Origin: CAZZIZ01 sp964654535
GTDB lineage: Bacteria > Bacteroidota > Bacteroidia > Chitinophagales > UBA2359
Direction of reading: 5' to 3'
Length of the DNA: 40,235 nucleotides
Assembly: GCA_964654535.1 (NCBI GenBank)
Contig: CAZZIZ010000007.1
Span: forward strand, 1 to 40,235
Part shown: in pieces, positions 15,284 to 23,498 of the stretch
Layout of the letters: every line of letters starts with the position of its first letter
Numbering within the stretch: the first letter of the stretch is position 1
Notes under the pieces: generated by a model
Told to the model about the DNA's origin: nothing
The model's database searches: none
What the model saw: the letters and a program-made list of their open reading frames with translations, nothing else
Position numbers and translations under genes: made by a program

Positions 15284-16810
15284 TTAATCCTTTGGTGTTC
15301 GAGTGCCAACTGAAGACAAAACTAGCTCGTAATAAGGCTTTTTGTATAGAATGCTCTCTAGCCATAGGCGGTAGCTAATAGCTTCATTTGAACCTGGTTC
15401 AAACTTTGGACTACTATCGATGAATTTCTGAATTTGTGCTTGTACGCGTTTTCCTTTGGCTCCATCAGCAGAAGTAGACATCGTGCGGATTATAGCAATG
15501 AGTGCTTTTTCTCGCGCAAAGTTTTCTTGTTTAAGCTCCTTGCGAAAAATTCGCCTGACATCGGAGATTTTGTTAACTAGGTACATGGTGTCACCGTTCG
15601 CATAGTGCAAAATTAGATTCACCAAATTGATACTGAGTTGCAGACTTTTGGCTAAAGCCTCGAAGGAGTCTCCCTGCAATACGGGAACCAAGCTTTTTAA
15701 TCCAGCGTCATAATTATCGGCATTGAAATAGCCTACCGCTAGGTTGACATAAATAAAGACATCGTAAAAGTTGGTGCCCTTAAGTTTAGGATTAGCGGCA
15801 ATCTCTTCCAAAAGCTCAATGACGCTATCGTTTTCACCAAGGAAAGAGCCATTGATGACGCGGCTTTGGTGATACATCCACAAATATTTGTGGTAGAATT
15901 TTTTACTGAACTTTTCTAGATTGCTGTTTAGTATTTCGGCATATTCTCGGGACTGCTCAAATTTTAAATTGATGGACGAGACATTCACAATCCAATTGAG
16001 AATGGTAAACTTGTTCTCAAAGTATTTTTTATTAAAGAACTTGTTCTTTTCAAAGTCGTTGTAAGTGTCTACCAGATACTTCTCGAGCGACTCCCAGTCT
16101 TTTTCTTGCAATAAACTGGTTCTAATAATTTTGTGTACACTGAATTGTACGTCGAGAGATTGCGTTACCTCTGGATCTAAAGCCAGACTGTTTCTTATTT
16201 CTTCTAATTCCTGTTGGAGGTCAGCAGTTTTAAAATCGTAGTTGCTATTGACTAGTTTGTAAGAGACTGTAGAAATTAAATACTCGGACTGCAACTTCTG
16301 TCGGTGTAAGGCGGAGTTCTCTTTTTTCTTTGTGATATAGATTTCGGGATCAATCTTATAATAGTCTTTGGCCAATGCGTTTATTTCATCGTAAATAACG
16401 TTGAGCAAGTCCAAGTGTTCCGACTGCTTGGCTTTTTTCTCTGCTTTCAGTAAGTAGCTAAAGGCAACTTCATAATTTGATTTATATCTAAAGACGTTTG
16501 CTAATTCAATGAGCTTATAAAGATTAAAGCGGTCATCTTTGCTTCGGTGAATGAGCAGGAGGCTCTGCTCAATGTCGTTCAAGAGTCTATTCTTTAAGCG
16601 GTAATAGGCGTTTATATTGCCTTTGGGGAAAAGTAATTTGACAATATCATTATTGAACTCATCGGCCCCTTCGTACTTTATGAGGTCAAACAACTTAACT
16701 GTCTTGTTGTCACCATCACCGGAGCTTATTCGGCTCGAATAGAGCTTGAAACTCCTTATTTCCTCTTTATTGAGGGTGTTAATGATGGTAGTTAGTTGGT
16801 GTTTAGCCAT
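15284..16810 (-). CDS. Conserved hypothetical protein, helical (TPR-like)
   Basis: 508 residues, starting MAKHQLTTIINTLNKEEIRS, with no signal peptide or membrane segment. It is almost entirely helical with many Leu/Ile/Lys heptad-like stretches (for example LIELANVFRYKSNYEVAFSY and DVFIYVNLAVGYFNADNY), and the spacing suggests TPR-like helical hairpins. The N-terminal 80 residues (RSFKLYSSRIS, LFDLIKYEG, YRLKNRLLNDIEQSLLLIHR) look like a separate conserved helical domain. I recognise no enzyme motif; a scaffold or regulatory role is only a guess. It lies upstream of gltA on the same strand and is divergent from the T9SS cargo gene at 16888. Confidence 0.75.
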   Translation of the reverse strand: MAKHQLTTIINTLNKEEIRSFKLYSSRISSGDGDNKTVKLFDLIKYEGADEFNNDIVKLLFPKGNINAYYRLKNRLLNDIEQSLLLIHRSKDDRFNLYKLIELANVFRYKSNYEVAFSYLLKAEKKAKQSEHLDLLNVIYDEINALAKDYYKIDPEIYITKKKENSALHRQKLQSEYLISTVSYKLVNSNYDFKTADLQQELEEIRNSLALDPEVTQSLDVQFSVHKIIRTSLLQEKDWESLEKYLVDTYNDFEKNKFFNKKYFENKFTILNWIVNVSSINLKFEQSREYAEILNSNLEKFSKKFYHKYLWMYHQSRVINGSFLGENDSVIELLEEIAANPKLKGTNFYDVFIYVNLAVGYFNADNYDAGLKSLVPVLQGDSFEALAKSLQLSINLVNLILHYANGDTMYLVNKISDVRRIFRKELKQENFAREKALIAIIRTMSTSADGAKGKRVQAQIQKFIDSSPKFEPGSNEAISYRLWLESILYKKPYYELVLSSVGTRTPKD

Positions 16811-16887
16811 TTTTTACTGTTTGACCGCGTAAGATTATCTAAAATAAATGACCATTTCATCCCTATTCTTGAATTATTTTTAGTGCA

Positions 16888-18435
16888 ATGCTGAAATTAA
16901 CTGTTCAATCCATACGATTCTTGAGCGCTGTGCTGCTGTGGTTCGCGGCTTTTGTTGTGATTAATGGGCAGCAGGACTGGATGAATCTGGTTGTAAACGA
17001 AATCGAAATTGCCGATACCCTGACAGCAGGCTGCGATATTCCTGTAAACATTACCATTGAAAATGTAGGTGAAGATCATGTCAATACGTCAAGTTACAGA
17101 ATCAACTATTTGATTGACAGGGAAGAACCGACTGTTCCCTTCAGCTTTTTACTACCGGAAATAATTCTCCCAGTTGATGGAATTGTTCTCCCTCCTGGAG
17201 GGACTATTACGATTCGACAAGAGTTGCCGGTGCGAGAACCGGTGTTTGACTTTCCAACAGATGATGAAACAATCGAAAAAAATGTGGTAATAGTCTGGGG
17301 CGGTGGCGTGGCAGATGATAATGAAGATCACCTTCTCAGAGAAACGGATGTGACCTCGGTAGATGTCGTTGACGCAAGCATAGCAGATGTAGATTCCCTA
17401 GATATTTCTGGTCCTATCAACCCCGATGATTTTGATTTGCTGGAAGGCTCAACTGAAGAGGAGTGTTTCCCTTTTGACGATTTTGTTAGTAGTGAAATTC
17501 TTCAAGGGGGTTCGGATTATTACATACGTTGTCAAACTGTGTTCGATGAATACGTTTTCTGGAGCTTGGATGGAAACTTTATTAAGTGTGATAATTCTCC
17601 GGAGATTTTGGGCGAGGTCGAAAATCTTCCATTCCATCTCGAACAAAACATCATAATGGACCTTGGCTTTGAGGCCAACATTGGTTTCATAGAACTTATC
17701 GAACTCGAGGGAAGTCTTCTTTACAACCTTGAAGATGTTGATGTAGACATGCCAAGCTTCTTGTTTAACCTGAATTATGAATTGGTTGGCTATAATGGTG
17801 GATTGTTTTCTCCAGAGTTGATTGAAATTACGGAAACCGTAGCCTATTTCTTTCCGGAGGACGTCGAGATTGTCGATTCGCAGATCTTGGACAATGGCCA
17901 GATTCTTATCTTCCTTTCAGATGAGTCAACTATCTATTTCGATTCGGAGGGCAACTTTCTGTTTTTCGAAGATGTATCAAGTGATAGTGTGCTAACAGGC
18001 CAAATTGAAAGTGAAGAGCTGCCAACTGAGTTTACTGACCTTGTCGATGGCAGCTTTCCTGATATGATAGTAGAATACTCTTATTTCAATGATTTGAATT
18101 GTAATGTAGTATTCCAGGCAAGTGTAGATGGAGTTCCAGTGTATACTTTTGATGTGGCGTCAGGAATACCCAACCAAATTTTAGTTGGAATAGAGGGATT
18201 GGCAGATATTGACACCAAAATTTATCCAAACCCAAGTAGTGGTAGTTTGTTCCTAAGTGGTGACTTGGAAGAATTGAGAGAAATCAGAGTATATGACTCA
18301 AAAGGTAAACTGGTACATTCACAGCTAAGTAGCTTTGAGTCTAACCTTTCATTGGAATATTTGAAAGTGGGAATCTATTTTGTGCACCTAATTTCCGGAA
18401 AAGGACCAAAGATTTTACCTTGGGTAAAAATATAA
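16888..18435 (+). CDS. T9SS type A sorting domain protein, CARDB-like N-terminus
   Basis: 515 residues with an N-terminal signal segment (LSAVLLWFAAFVVINGQQ). Residues about 30-115 look like a CARDB-type adhesion domain (NLVVNEIEIADTLTAG, VNITIENVGEDHVNTSSYRI). The centre is acidic and beta-rich with no recognised family, including the strand pair YNLEDVDVDMPSFLFNL and YFPEDVEIV. The last 75 or so residues are a type A sorting domain: IYPNPSSGSLFLSG, IRVYDSKGKLVHS and LKVGIYFVHLISG. The protein is therefore exported by the T9SS and probably surface-attached or released. A separate T9SS cargo gene follows 101 nt downstream on the same strand. Confidence 0.85.
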   Translation: MLKLTVQSIRFLSAVLLWFAAFVVINGQQDWMNLVVNEIEIADTLTAGCDIPVNITIENVGEDHVNTSSYRINYLIDREEPTVPFSFLLPEIILPVDGIVLPPGGTITIRQELPVREPVFDFPTDDETIEKNVVIVWGGGVADDNEDHLLRETDVTSVDVVDASIADVDSLDISGPINPDDFDLLEGSTEEECFPFDDFVSSEILQGGSDYYIRCQTVFDEYVFWSLDGNFIKCDNSPEILGEVENLPFHLEQNIIMDLGFEANIGFIELIELEGSLLYNLEDVDVDMPSFLFNLNYELVGYNGGLFSPELIEITETVAYFFPEDVEIVDSQILDNGQILIFLSDESTIYFDSEGNFLFFEDVSSDSVLTGQIESEELPTEFTDLVDGSFPDMIVEYSYFNDLNCNVVFQASVDGVPVYTFDVASGIPNQILVGIEGLADIDTKIYPNPSSGSLFLSGDLEELREIRVYDSKGKLVHSQLSSFESNLSLEYLKVGIYFVHLISGKGPKILPWVKI

Positions 18436-18536
18436 ATTACATTTTGAGCGCGTAAGAAAACGCGCATATTGATAATTCGAAAACCTTGCCTTGGCCCCAT
18501 CTTTGAACTATCAATAATTGATTAAAAATTTGTGAA

Positions 18537-20159
18537 ATGGATAATAAATATTTTAAAATGCTTGTACTCTTAATGGCTTTTATCTTTTTGCCATTGACAT
18601 CGCAAGCACAAGATTTTCCACCTTGCCTCGATGGTATCGAGGATATGGATTTCGAAACGCCAGATGATTTTATCGCTTACTTAGAAGCAAGTTGTGATTC
18701 AATCGAGATAGGCGACATTTTTGGGGGACTCGATTTTTACTTCCCAGTTTTCGGAAATGGTGCTAATGGTCCGGGAAGTGATGACGACCTTGGTGATATG
18801 GATTATGAACTACCATCTTGCCTCGATGGTATCGAGGATATGGATTTTGAAACACCAGATGATTTTATAGCTTACGTAGAAGCGAATTGTGATTCAATTG
18901 AGATCGGTGACATTTTTGGAGGATTCGATTTTGATTTTCCAATTTTCGGAGACGGTCCATTGGGAGGTGATTACGATTACGAAGACGACTACGACGATTA
19001 TGGTGATTTTGAGTTGCCGCCTTGCTTAGAAGGAACAGACACTCTTAACTTTGCTGATGGGGACGAATTTATAGCCTATATATATGCCAATTGCGATTCA
19101 ACCTTGATTGATAGCTTGTTCTATGAATGGGAAGGAGATTATGACGATGACTACGGAGACTACGGAGACTACGGAGATTACGGAGACTACGGAGACTACG
19201 GAGATTACGGTGACAATTATCAATTGCCACCTTGCTTAGAAGCCGCAGACACTCTTGATTTTGCTGATGAGGACGACTTTTTAGCGTTCCTATATGCGAA
19301 TTGTGATTCAACCTTGATTGATAGTTTGTTCTATGGCGGTGGTCCGTGGGAAGGTCCTGGTGATTGGGACGGTCCGGGAGGAGACGGCTTTGGTAGTGGT
19401 CCAGGACCGGGCGGTTTTGGTGGCTTCGATTGGTCTGAAGAAGATGAAATGGCTTTGCTCTCATTGGAGTTTGCAGAATGTATAGGCGATGAAACTTTTT
19501 CTGATTTGGAAGCTATGTACACCTACATTTTTGAAAACTGTGATGATGTCGCTACTGGAGGAGGAGTTACTGTAATTATAGACGGAAACGGTGGATCAGA
19601 CGATGGTTGCTTTCTTGGAGCGAATCAGAATTTCACAACCTTCCAAGAAATGATTTTATTCCTTGACAGTACTTGTGGAGATTCTTTTGTTATAGATTTA
19701 CCCGATTGCTTTTTGAACGCACCAATATTCAATAATGATGCGGACTTCTTCCAATACGTCGCAGATAACTGTTCTGACGAAGATGGAGGAGAGCAGGGGC
19801 AAGCATTGAGCGATGAAGATATGGGAGCCTTAATTGCGTCGTATAATTTTGCTGGCGTTGCGGGAGCAAACCTAGATGCAAATGAGGAGGAAACAACAGT
19901 AGGAATTGATACCATCAATGGTGTGAACATGACCATGTTCCCGAACCCCACAACTGATTACGTTCAACTAAGCATTACCGAAGATTTTATTCAGGATTAT
20001 CATGTTTATGATATCAAAGGAAGTTTGCAACGGAACGCTACAAACTTAAATAGCGAAAACGTTACTATTGATCTAGTTGACATTAGTGTTGGCACTTACT
20101 TCATTAAAGTTTCTACTGAAAACGGCAATACTTTTAGTAGTACAATCATAGTTAGATAA
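18537..20159 (+). CDS. T9SS type A cargo made of cysteine-pair repeats
   Basis: 540 residues with signal peptide MLVLLMAFIFLPLTSQAQ after a short start MDNKYFK. The body holds seven repeats of about 20-70 residues, each with two cysteines roughly 20-25 apart and a helical core between them: CLDGIEDMDFETPDDFIAYL with a closing C (twice, nearly identical), CLEGTDTLNFADGDEFIAYI, CLEAADTLDFADEDDFLAFL, CIGDETFSDLEAMYTYIFEN, CFLGANQNFTTFQEMILFLD and CFLNAPIFNNDADFFQYVAD. Acidic or Gly-rich linkers separate them, including a Gly-Asp-Tyr run. The last 80 residues form a type A sorting domain (MFPNPTTDYVQLS, VGTYFIKVSTENG). Each pair probably forms a disulfide after export. I know no named family for the repeat. 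Confidence 0.85.
   Translation: MDNKYFKMLVLLMAFIFLPLTSQAQDFPPCLDGIEDMDFETPDDFIAYLEASCDSIEIGDIFGGLDFYFPVFGNGANGPGSDDDLGDMDYELPSCLDGIEDMDFETPDDFIAYVEANCDSIEIGDIFGGFDFDFPIFGDGPLGGDYDYEDDYDDYGDFELPPCLEGTDTLNFADGDEFIAYIYANCDSTLIDSLFYEWEGDYDDDYGDYGDYGDYGDYGDYGDYGDNYQLPPCLEAADTLDFADEDDFLAFLYANCDSTLIDSLFYGGGPWEGPGDWDGPGGDGFGSGPGPGGFGGFDWSEEDEMALLSLEFAECIGDETFSDLEAMYTYIFENCDDVATGGGVTVIIDGNGGSDDGCFLGANQNFTTFQEMILFLDSTCGDSFVIDLPDCFLNAPIFNNDADFFQYVADNCSDEDGGEQGQALSDEDMGALIASYNFAGVAGANLDANEEETTVGIDTINGVNMTMFPNPTTDYVQLSITEDFIQDYHVYDIKGSLQRNATNLNSENVTIDLVDISVGTYFIKVSTENGNTFSSTIIVR
19149..19211 (+). repeat. 9-bp tandem repeat, seven units
   Basis: Seven in-frame units of GACTACGGA (two have GATTACGGA or GATTACGGT) encode the Asp-Tyr-Gly run in the linker between the third and fourth cysteine-pair repeats. 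Units are nearly identical at the DNA level, so the number may vary between strains. Confidence 0.9.
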
Positions 20160-20186
20160 AAATTTCGATCTATTTGTTAATTGCAA

Positions 20187-20217
20187 GGCCCCGATCACAT
20201 ACGTGATTGGGGCTTTT
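20187..20217. terminator. Intrinsic terminator between convergent genes
   Basis: GCCCCGATCAC (20188-20198) pairs with GTGATTGGGGC (20203-20213), with a 4-nt loop and one G-T pair, followed by TTTT on the plus strand. It follows the cysteine-repeat gene by about 30 nt and precedes the end of the facing alkylation-repair gene. Termination in the minus direction is less clear because no T-run follows there. Confidence 0.8.
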
Positions 20218-20221
20218 GTGT

Positions 20222-20908
20222 CTATGGCTTCTTCGACTTATTGATGTGCTTCAAGCCCTCTCGAACCGTCAAGGGACTTAAATCCTGCCCTTCTATAAAG
20301 GACACTACACTATCTGGAAAACGCTTAGAATGTTGTCTCAAAGCCCATCCACAGGCCTTCTGAAGAAAGAACTCATTACTGGCTGCGTGGCATTTAATAT
20401 AGCGATAGAGTAGAGCTTCATCGGTTTTTTCTTTATGGTGTAACTGAAAAATAATCGCCACTCTATTCAGCCAAAAATCTTCGTTCTCTATCCATTGATC
20501 GGTGACAATAGGGACTAATGTCTCGTGTATTAAAAAAAACTTGCCGCAGATACTTGCCAGATAGTCTACCGAGTCCCACCAAGATTTAGTCTGAATCAAC
20601 TCTTCTAAAACATCAACGAATGATTCTTCTTGCTTTTTAATACAACGCATCAATACGTCCAACGCAAAGTACTGCACCTCTCTGTTCTTCGCTTGGAAAC
20701 ATAATTTTAGCACTGGAGTCAATGCTTTTTGCTGTGGCAGACCATTTTCTTTGATGAAAGCACTTTGAATAACATTGCGCTCTGGACGCTTAATTCCGTA
20801 GAAAGGAAACAAGTTGCGCATGTATTTTGATTGCGCTTCGGCGATGATATCATCACTTGCTTGAGCGAAGGCTTTTTTTATAGCCGATACGTAAAGTTTA
20901 GGATCCAA
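20222..20908 (-). CDS. DNA alkylation repair protein (AlkD-like HEAT-repeat glycosylase)
   Basis: 228 residues, all helical. The AlkD-family signature is plain: YMRNLFPFYGIKRPERN near residues 29-45, SWWDSVDYLA (W110, W111, D112, D115), FWLNRVAIIFQL (with the conserved arginine) and FFLQKACGWALRQHSK. AlkD proteins excise N3- and N7-alkylated purines using a concave HEAT-repeat surface and the conserved Trp/Asp/Arg set. The start at 20908 gives MDPKLYVSAIKKAFAQ. The DUF2461 gene lies 15 nt upstream on the same strand, so the two are probably cotranscribed. Function beyond family membership has not been tested here. Confidence 0.9.
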   Translation of the reverse strand: MDPKLYVSAIKKAFAQASDDIIAEAQSKYMRNLFPFYGIKRPERNVIQSAFIKENGLPQQKALTPVLKLCFQAKNREVQYFALDVLMRCIKKQEESFVDVLEELIQTKSWWDSVDYLASICGKFFLIHETLVPIVTDQWIENEDFWLNRVAIIFQLHHKEKTDEALLYRYIKCHAASNEFFLQKACGWALRQHSKRFPDSVVSFIEGQDLSPLTVREGLKHINKSKKP

Positions 20909-20923
20909 AAAGAGAAGCTGGTC

Positions 20924-21595
20924 TTAGGTTAAAGGCGCCCCATTCAAATCAGTGGTCAATATGTCGGTCATATAATCGATGTAAGGTCTAGTCTTATTCA
21001 AAATCTTAACCAATTCCTTATCGAAATTTGGAGACTGTACCTCGGCATCACTAAACTCGTGCATAAAGTAGAACTGTTTATAGCGGAGTAAATCAATCGC
21101 CGGATCGTTTTTGTCAAAACCTTTTGGCGCCGTCTTCACCTGTTCGCCCATTAGTTCACCGAAGTTCTTTTTAATACCTGCCGATTTTAGAATTTTACGT
21201 AGTGGCTTAGGATCCTGCTGAATTTGTTTTCTAATGTGTAACAAGTCTTTTGGCTCTGGTGAAAAGAAACCGCAACCCGCAAAAGAGTTGCCCGGTTGTA
21301 CATGCAGATAATATCCACCACGACGAGACTTCCCCTCGCGTTGCCAGCCCATGGCAAAGTTCGTTTTGTAAGGTGTCTTGTCTTTCGAAAAACGAACGTC
21401 TCTATATATCCGATAGGCCTTTACTTTATCAATTACGTCCTTTTTGTTCAAGCCATGCTTCACATCTTCCCCCAGTAGCTTAAACGCCTCGTGAAACTTC
21501 TTATAATCGGCCTTGTTTTTGTCAAACCATTCACGGTTGTTGTTCTTCTTTATAGCCCGCAAAAATTTGAACGCGTCTTTAGATACTTTGGACAT
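20924..21595 (-). CDS. DUF2461 domain-containing protein
   Basis: 223 residues. The family (also TIGR02453) is recognised by the N-terminal FLRAIKKNNNREWFDKNKA, the central YRDVRFSKDKTPYKTNFAMG, the strand-turn GGYYLHVQPGNSFAGCGFF and the C-terminal FDADAEV-like segment FSDAEVQSPNF. The biochemical function is unknown. No signal peptide is present. Its stop is 15 nt from the start of the AlkD-like gene, an arrangement that suggests a shared message. The start codon at 21595 is divergent from an esterase gene only 34 nt away, so the two share a very short promoter region. Confidence 0.9.
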   Translation of the reverse strand: MSKVSKDAFKFLRAIKKNNNREWFDKNKADYKKFHEAFKLLGEDVKHGLNKKDVIDKVKAYRIYRDVRFSKDKTPYKTNFAMGWQREGKSRRGGYYLHVQPGNSFAGCGFFSPEPKDLLHIRKQIQQDPKPLRKILKSAGIKKNFGELMGEQVKTAPKGFDKNDPAIDLLRYKQFYFMHEFSDAEVQSPNFDKELVKILNKTRPYIDYMTDILTTDLNGAPLT

Positions 21596-21625
21596 TTTGT
21601 ATAATTGATTTTTAGTTTATTTTTC
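21596..21625 (+). promoter_or_regulatory. Promoter for the esterase gene
   Basis: TTTG (21596-21599), an 18-nt spacer, then TATTTTTC (21618-21625), one base away from TAnnTTTG. The box ends 4 nt before the GTG at 21630, which supports that start codon and suggests a leaderless or nearly leaderless transcript. The -33 box directly abuts the ATG of the divergent DUF2461 gene. Confidence 0.5.
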
Positions 21626-21629
21626 GAAA

Positions 21630-22508
21630 GTGCACAAGCTCGGTTTCCTTATCATAGTTTTTCTAGTCCTATCAGGCATGACTTGTACTAAGCAAGATAG
21701 CCAAGTCATTACTAAAAAAGTAAAGTCCAAGTACGTTATCGATCGAGAAGTCAGCATTTATGTTCCCGGTGAAAAGTACGGTACTGGCCCCTGGCCGGTC
21801 ATCTATATGCACGATGGGCAAACCTTGTTCCAGCCAAGCGCGCTTACAGCAAGTGAATGGGAAGTAGACGAAACCATGGAACGCTTAATGGCCGAAGGAT
21901 TTTCACCTCACATTGTTGTGGGTATTCACAATACCCGTCTACGTTATCAAGAATACCTACCGCAAAAACCCGATTGTGTTCAGGGTCTCGGGGTTAACGC
22001 TAAGCGGAGCCAAGACAAACCATTCCCTAAATCAGATGATTACTTAAAGTTTATCGTAAAAGAACTTAAACCCAAAATAGATCGACAACTCCCAACCAAG
22101 AAAGACCGCGCCAACACCTTCATTGCAGGCAGCAGTATGGGAGGATTAATTTCACTTTATGCTTTAAACGAGTATCCAGAAGTGTTCGGCGGTGCGGCTT
22201 GCTTGTCTACACACTGGCCTTTGAACATAGAGGGTGGACACAATAACGATTGTGCCGATGATATGATTAAATATTTTGGTCATCATTTACCAGCGCCCAA
22301 AAACCATAAAGTCTATTTCGATTTCGGCACCGAAGGTTCAGATGCCGACTACGAATACTGGCAGTTAAAAATGGATGTCCTAATGCGTAAAGCACACTAC
22401 AAAGAGGGAAAGCAGTGGCAAACCAAAAAGTTTGAAGGACACGGTCATGCACCCGAATTCTGGAAGCAACGCTTCGAAGGAGCCCTAAGATTTTTGTTAG
22501 AAGATTAG
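21630..22508 (+). CDS. Exported alpha/beta-hydrolase, esterase D / enterochelin-esterase-like
   Basis: 292 residues starting at GTG, which gives an N-terminal export signal (MHKLGFLIIVFLVLSGMTC); the cysteine may be lipidated although the lipobox is not canonical. The putative-esterase fold (PF00756-like) shows VIYMHDGQTLFQ, VVGIHNTRLRYQEYLP, the nucleophile elbow GSSMGG with serine at about residue 169, and a late histidine in EGHGHAPEFW. Relatives hydrolyse carboxylic esters, including sugar-linked acyl groups and siderophores; the substrate here is not evident. It is divergent from DUF2461 and convergent with the gap-broken gene that follows. Confidence 0.88.
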   Translation: MHKLGFLIIVFLVLSGMTCTKQDSQVITKKVKSKYVIDREVSIYVPGEKYGTGPWPVIYMHDGQTLFQPSALTASEWEVDETMERLMAEGFSPHIVVGIHNTRLRYQEYLPQKPDCVQGLGVNAKRSQDKPFPKSDDYLKFIVKELKPKIDRQLPTKKDRANTFIAGSSMGGLISLYALNEYPEVFGGAACLSTHWPLNIEGGHNNDCADDMIKYFGHHLPAPKNHKVYFDFGTEGSDADYEYWQLKMDVLMRKAHYKEGKQWQTKKFEGHGHAPEFWKQRFEGALRFLLED

Positions 22509-22527
22509 TCGTTGTCGAACCAAAAGC

Positions 22528-22685
22528 CTAGGCCATCTTATCGATACCCTTTTGCTTTTNNNNNNNNNNNNNNNNNNNNNNNNNNNNNNNNNNNNNNNNN
22601 NNNNNNNNNNNNNNNNNNNNNNNNNNNNNNNNNNNNNNNNNNNNNNNNNNNNNNNNNNNTTGTCGAGCGTAAATAATTCAGCCAT
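22528..22685 (-). CDS. Gene interrupted by assembly gap, possibly a TerC-family membrane protein
   Basis: Only the ends survive. On the minus strand an ATG at 22685 begins MAELFTLD and runs into the N block. On the other side of the block one reading frame ends KQKGIDKMA with a TAG at 22530-22528. Both ends probably belong to one gene, because no other start or stop separates them, but the true length is unknown. The N-terminal residues resemble the beginning of TerC/YjbE-type membrane proteins (xxxLFTxE/D before the first membrane helix). That is a weak resemblance from eight residues. Confidence 0.4.
22560..22659. other. Assembly gap (100 N)
   Basis: Exactly 100 N, a placeholder of unknown true length, inside a minus-strand gene. 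Confidence 0.97.
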
Positions 22686-22728
22686 TGGTTAATTAGTTTC
22701 AAGCGCGAAAATAGCGTATCTCAATGAA

Positions 22729-23100
22729 TCAGAAAAGGAGATTCCACACGCCCAAAGCGATCAAAACCAGCCCCGCAGGCACCTGATAATGAGAAAGCTT
22801 GGAGCGAACCTCTAAACCACGCTCTTCCGCCTCATCGCTTCTACTAAGTACGTACTTAGACAAAATCCCAAAAGAAAGCAGAAATCCCACAATAAATTGA
22901 GCGCCAACCAGTGCTATATAAGCGGGGCTAAAACTTAAGTTAAAAAGACCCTTAATACTCCAGAAAAGAACCAAAAGGCCTATACCACCTTGGTAGGGAA
23001 CCAGTTTTTCAATTATGTCCCGCGCCTCTGGTTTCCGGTTTATGATGTAAGACGATGAGGCCAAAACGCCAGCGATGATTGCAACAATAGATTCTATCAT
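22729..23100 (-). CDS. Small integral membrane protein, function unknown
   Basis: About 123 residues from the ATG at 23100 (MIESIVAIIAGVLASSSYII); an in-frame start at 23133 would add an unlikely charged leader. Four hydrophobic segments are visible: about residues 3-20, 38-55, 60-82 and a last one ending GLVLIALGVWNLLF. Charged loops include NRKPEARDIIEK and SRSDEAEERGLEVRSK. No family is recognised. It lies 43 nt upstream of the gap-broken gene on the same strand, so the two could be cotranscribed. Confidence 0.7.
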   Translation of the reverse strand: MIESIVAIIAGVLASSSYIINRKPEARDIIEKLVPYQGGIGLLVLFWSIKGLFNLSFSPAYIALVGAQFIVGFLLSFGILSKYVLSRSDEAEERGLEVRSKLSHYQVPAGLVLIALGVWNLLF

Positions 23101-23183
23101 TAGGAGATTTTCGCCCAATTTATACGAAGCCAAGAAAATCGCTCAGGTTTTTTTTAACAGTACGTTTGAAAGAGATTATTTAG

Positions 23184-23226
23184 AGCTCTCCTCCGCTTTA
23201 CGAGAGGGGCTGGGAGAAGGTTTTGC
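23184..23226 (+). repeat. Small GC-rich inverted repeat in intergenic DNA
   Basis: CTCTCCTCCGCTTTACGAGAGG with GGGCTGGGAGAAGG following it. The CTCTC/GAGAG arms form a short hairpin. Similar CTCTCC...GAGAGGGGCTGGG sequences are, from memory, common in Bacteroidota intergenic regions. The surrounding 23101-23262 holds no convincing gene. Confidence 0.4.
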
Positions 23227-23262
23227 AATGCAGATTGGTATTGTTTCTTTAATTAGGTATTT

Positions 23263-23498
23263 GGGCGTGCCCCACTCACTTCTGCTGCTTCTCACAATTT
23301 GCTTCTGCCACAAGCGGCAAGCAACATTGCTTCGGGCGCAGCAAGTTCGGGGTCGGGCTTATCCAGCACTCCGCTTTCGCTCCGGTCTCTTTCTTGTTTC
23401 GGCAAAGCAAATGCTTCTACCGCTAAGGCGGTAAGCATTAGCTGCCTCCACAAAAGAGACTCCTCCCTTCGGTCGGCTGCTTCCTATCCCTCACGCAG
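23263..23498 (+). repeat. Dispersed two-hairpin intergenic element, divergent copy 3
   Basis: Begins with GGGCGTGCCC (23263-23272) and the CTCACTTCTGC stretch shared with copy 2, carries GGGGTCGGGCTT after its first hairpin, and ends with CTATCCCTCACGC. The middle differs from the other copies: TCTCTTT and AAAGAGA flank a hairpin AATGCTTCTACCGC with GGCGGTAAGCATT, and CTCCGCTTTCGCTCCGG sits before it. It therefore looks like a subtype. It ends against the stop codon of the bestrophin gene, in the opposite orientation to that gene. Confidence 0.7.

Noticed and set aside
18448..18465. GCGCGT/ACGCGC hairpin after the T9SS cargo gene at 16888
   Set aside because: Only six pairs and no T-run, so I do not call it a terminator.
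19149..19211. Regular short repeats considered as a CRISPR array
   Set aside because: Units are 9 bp, contiguous and in frame within a coding linker, with no spacers.
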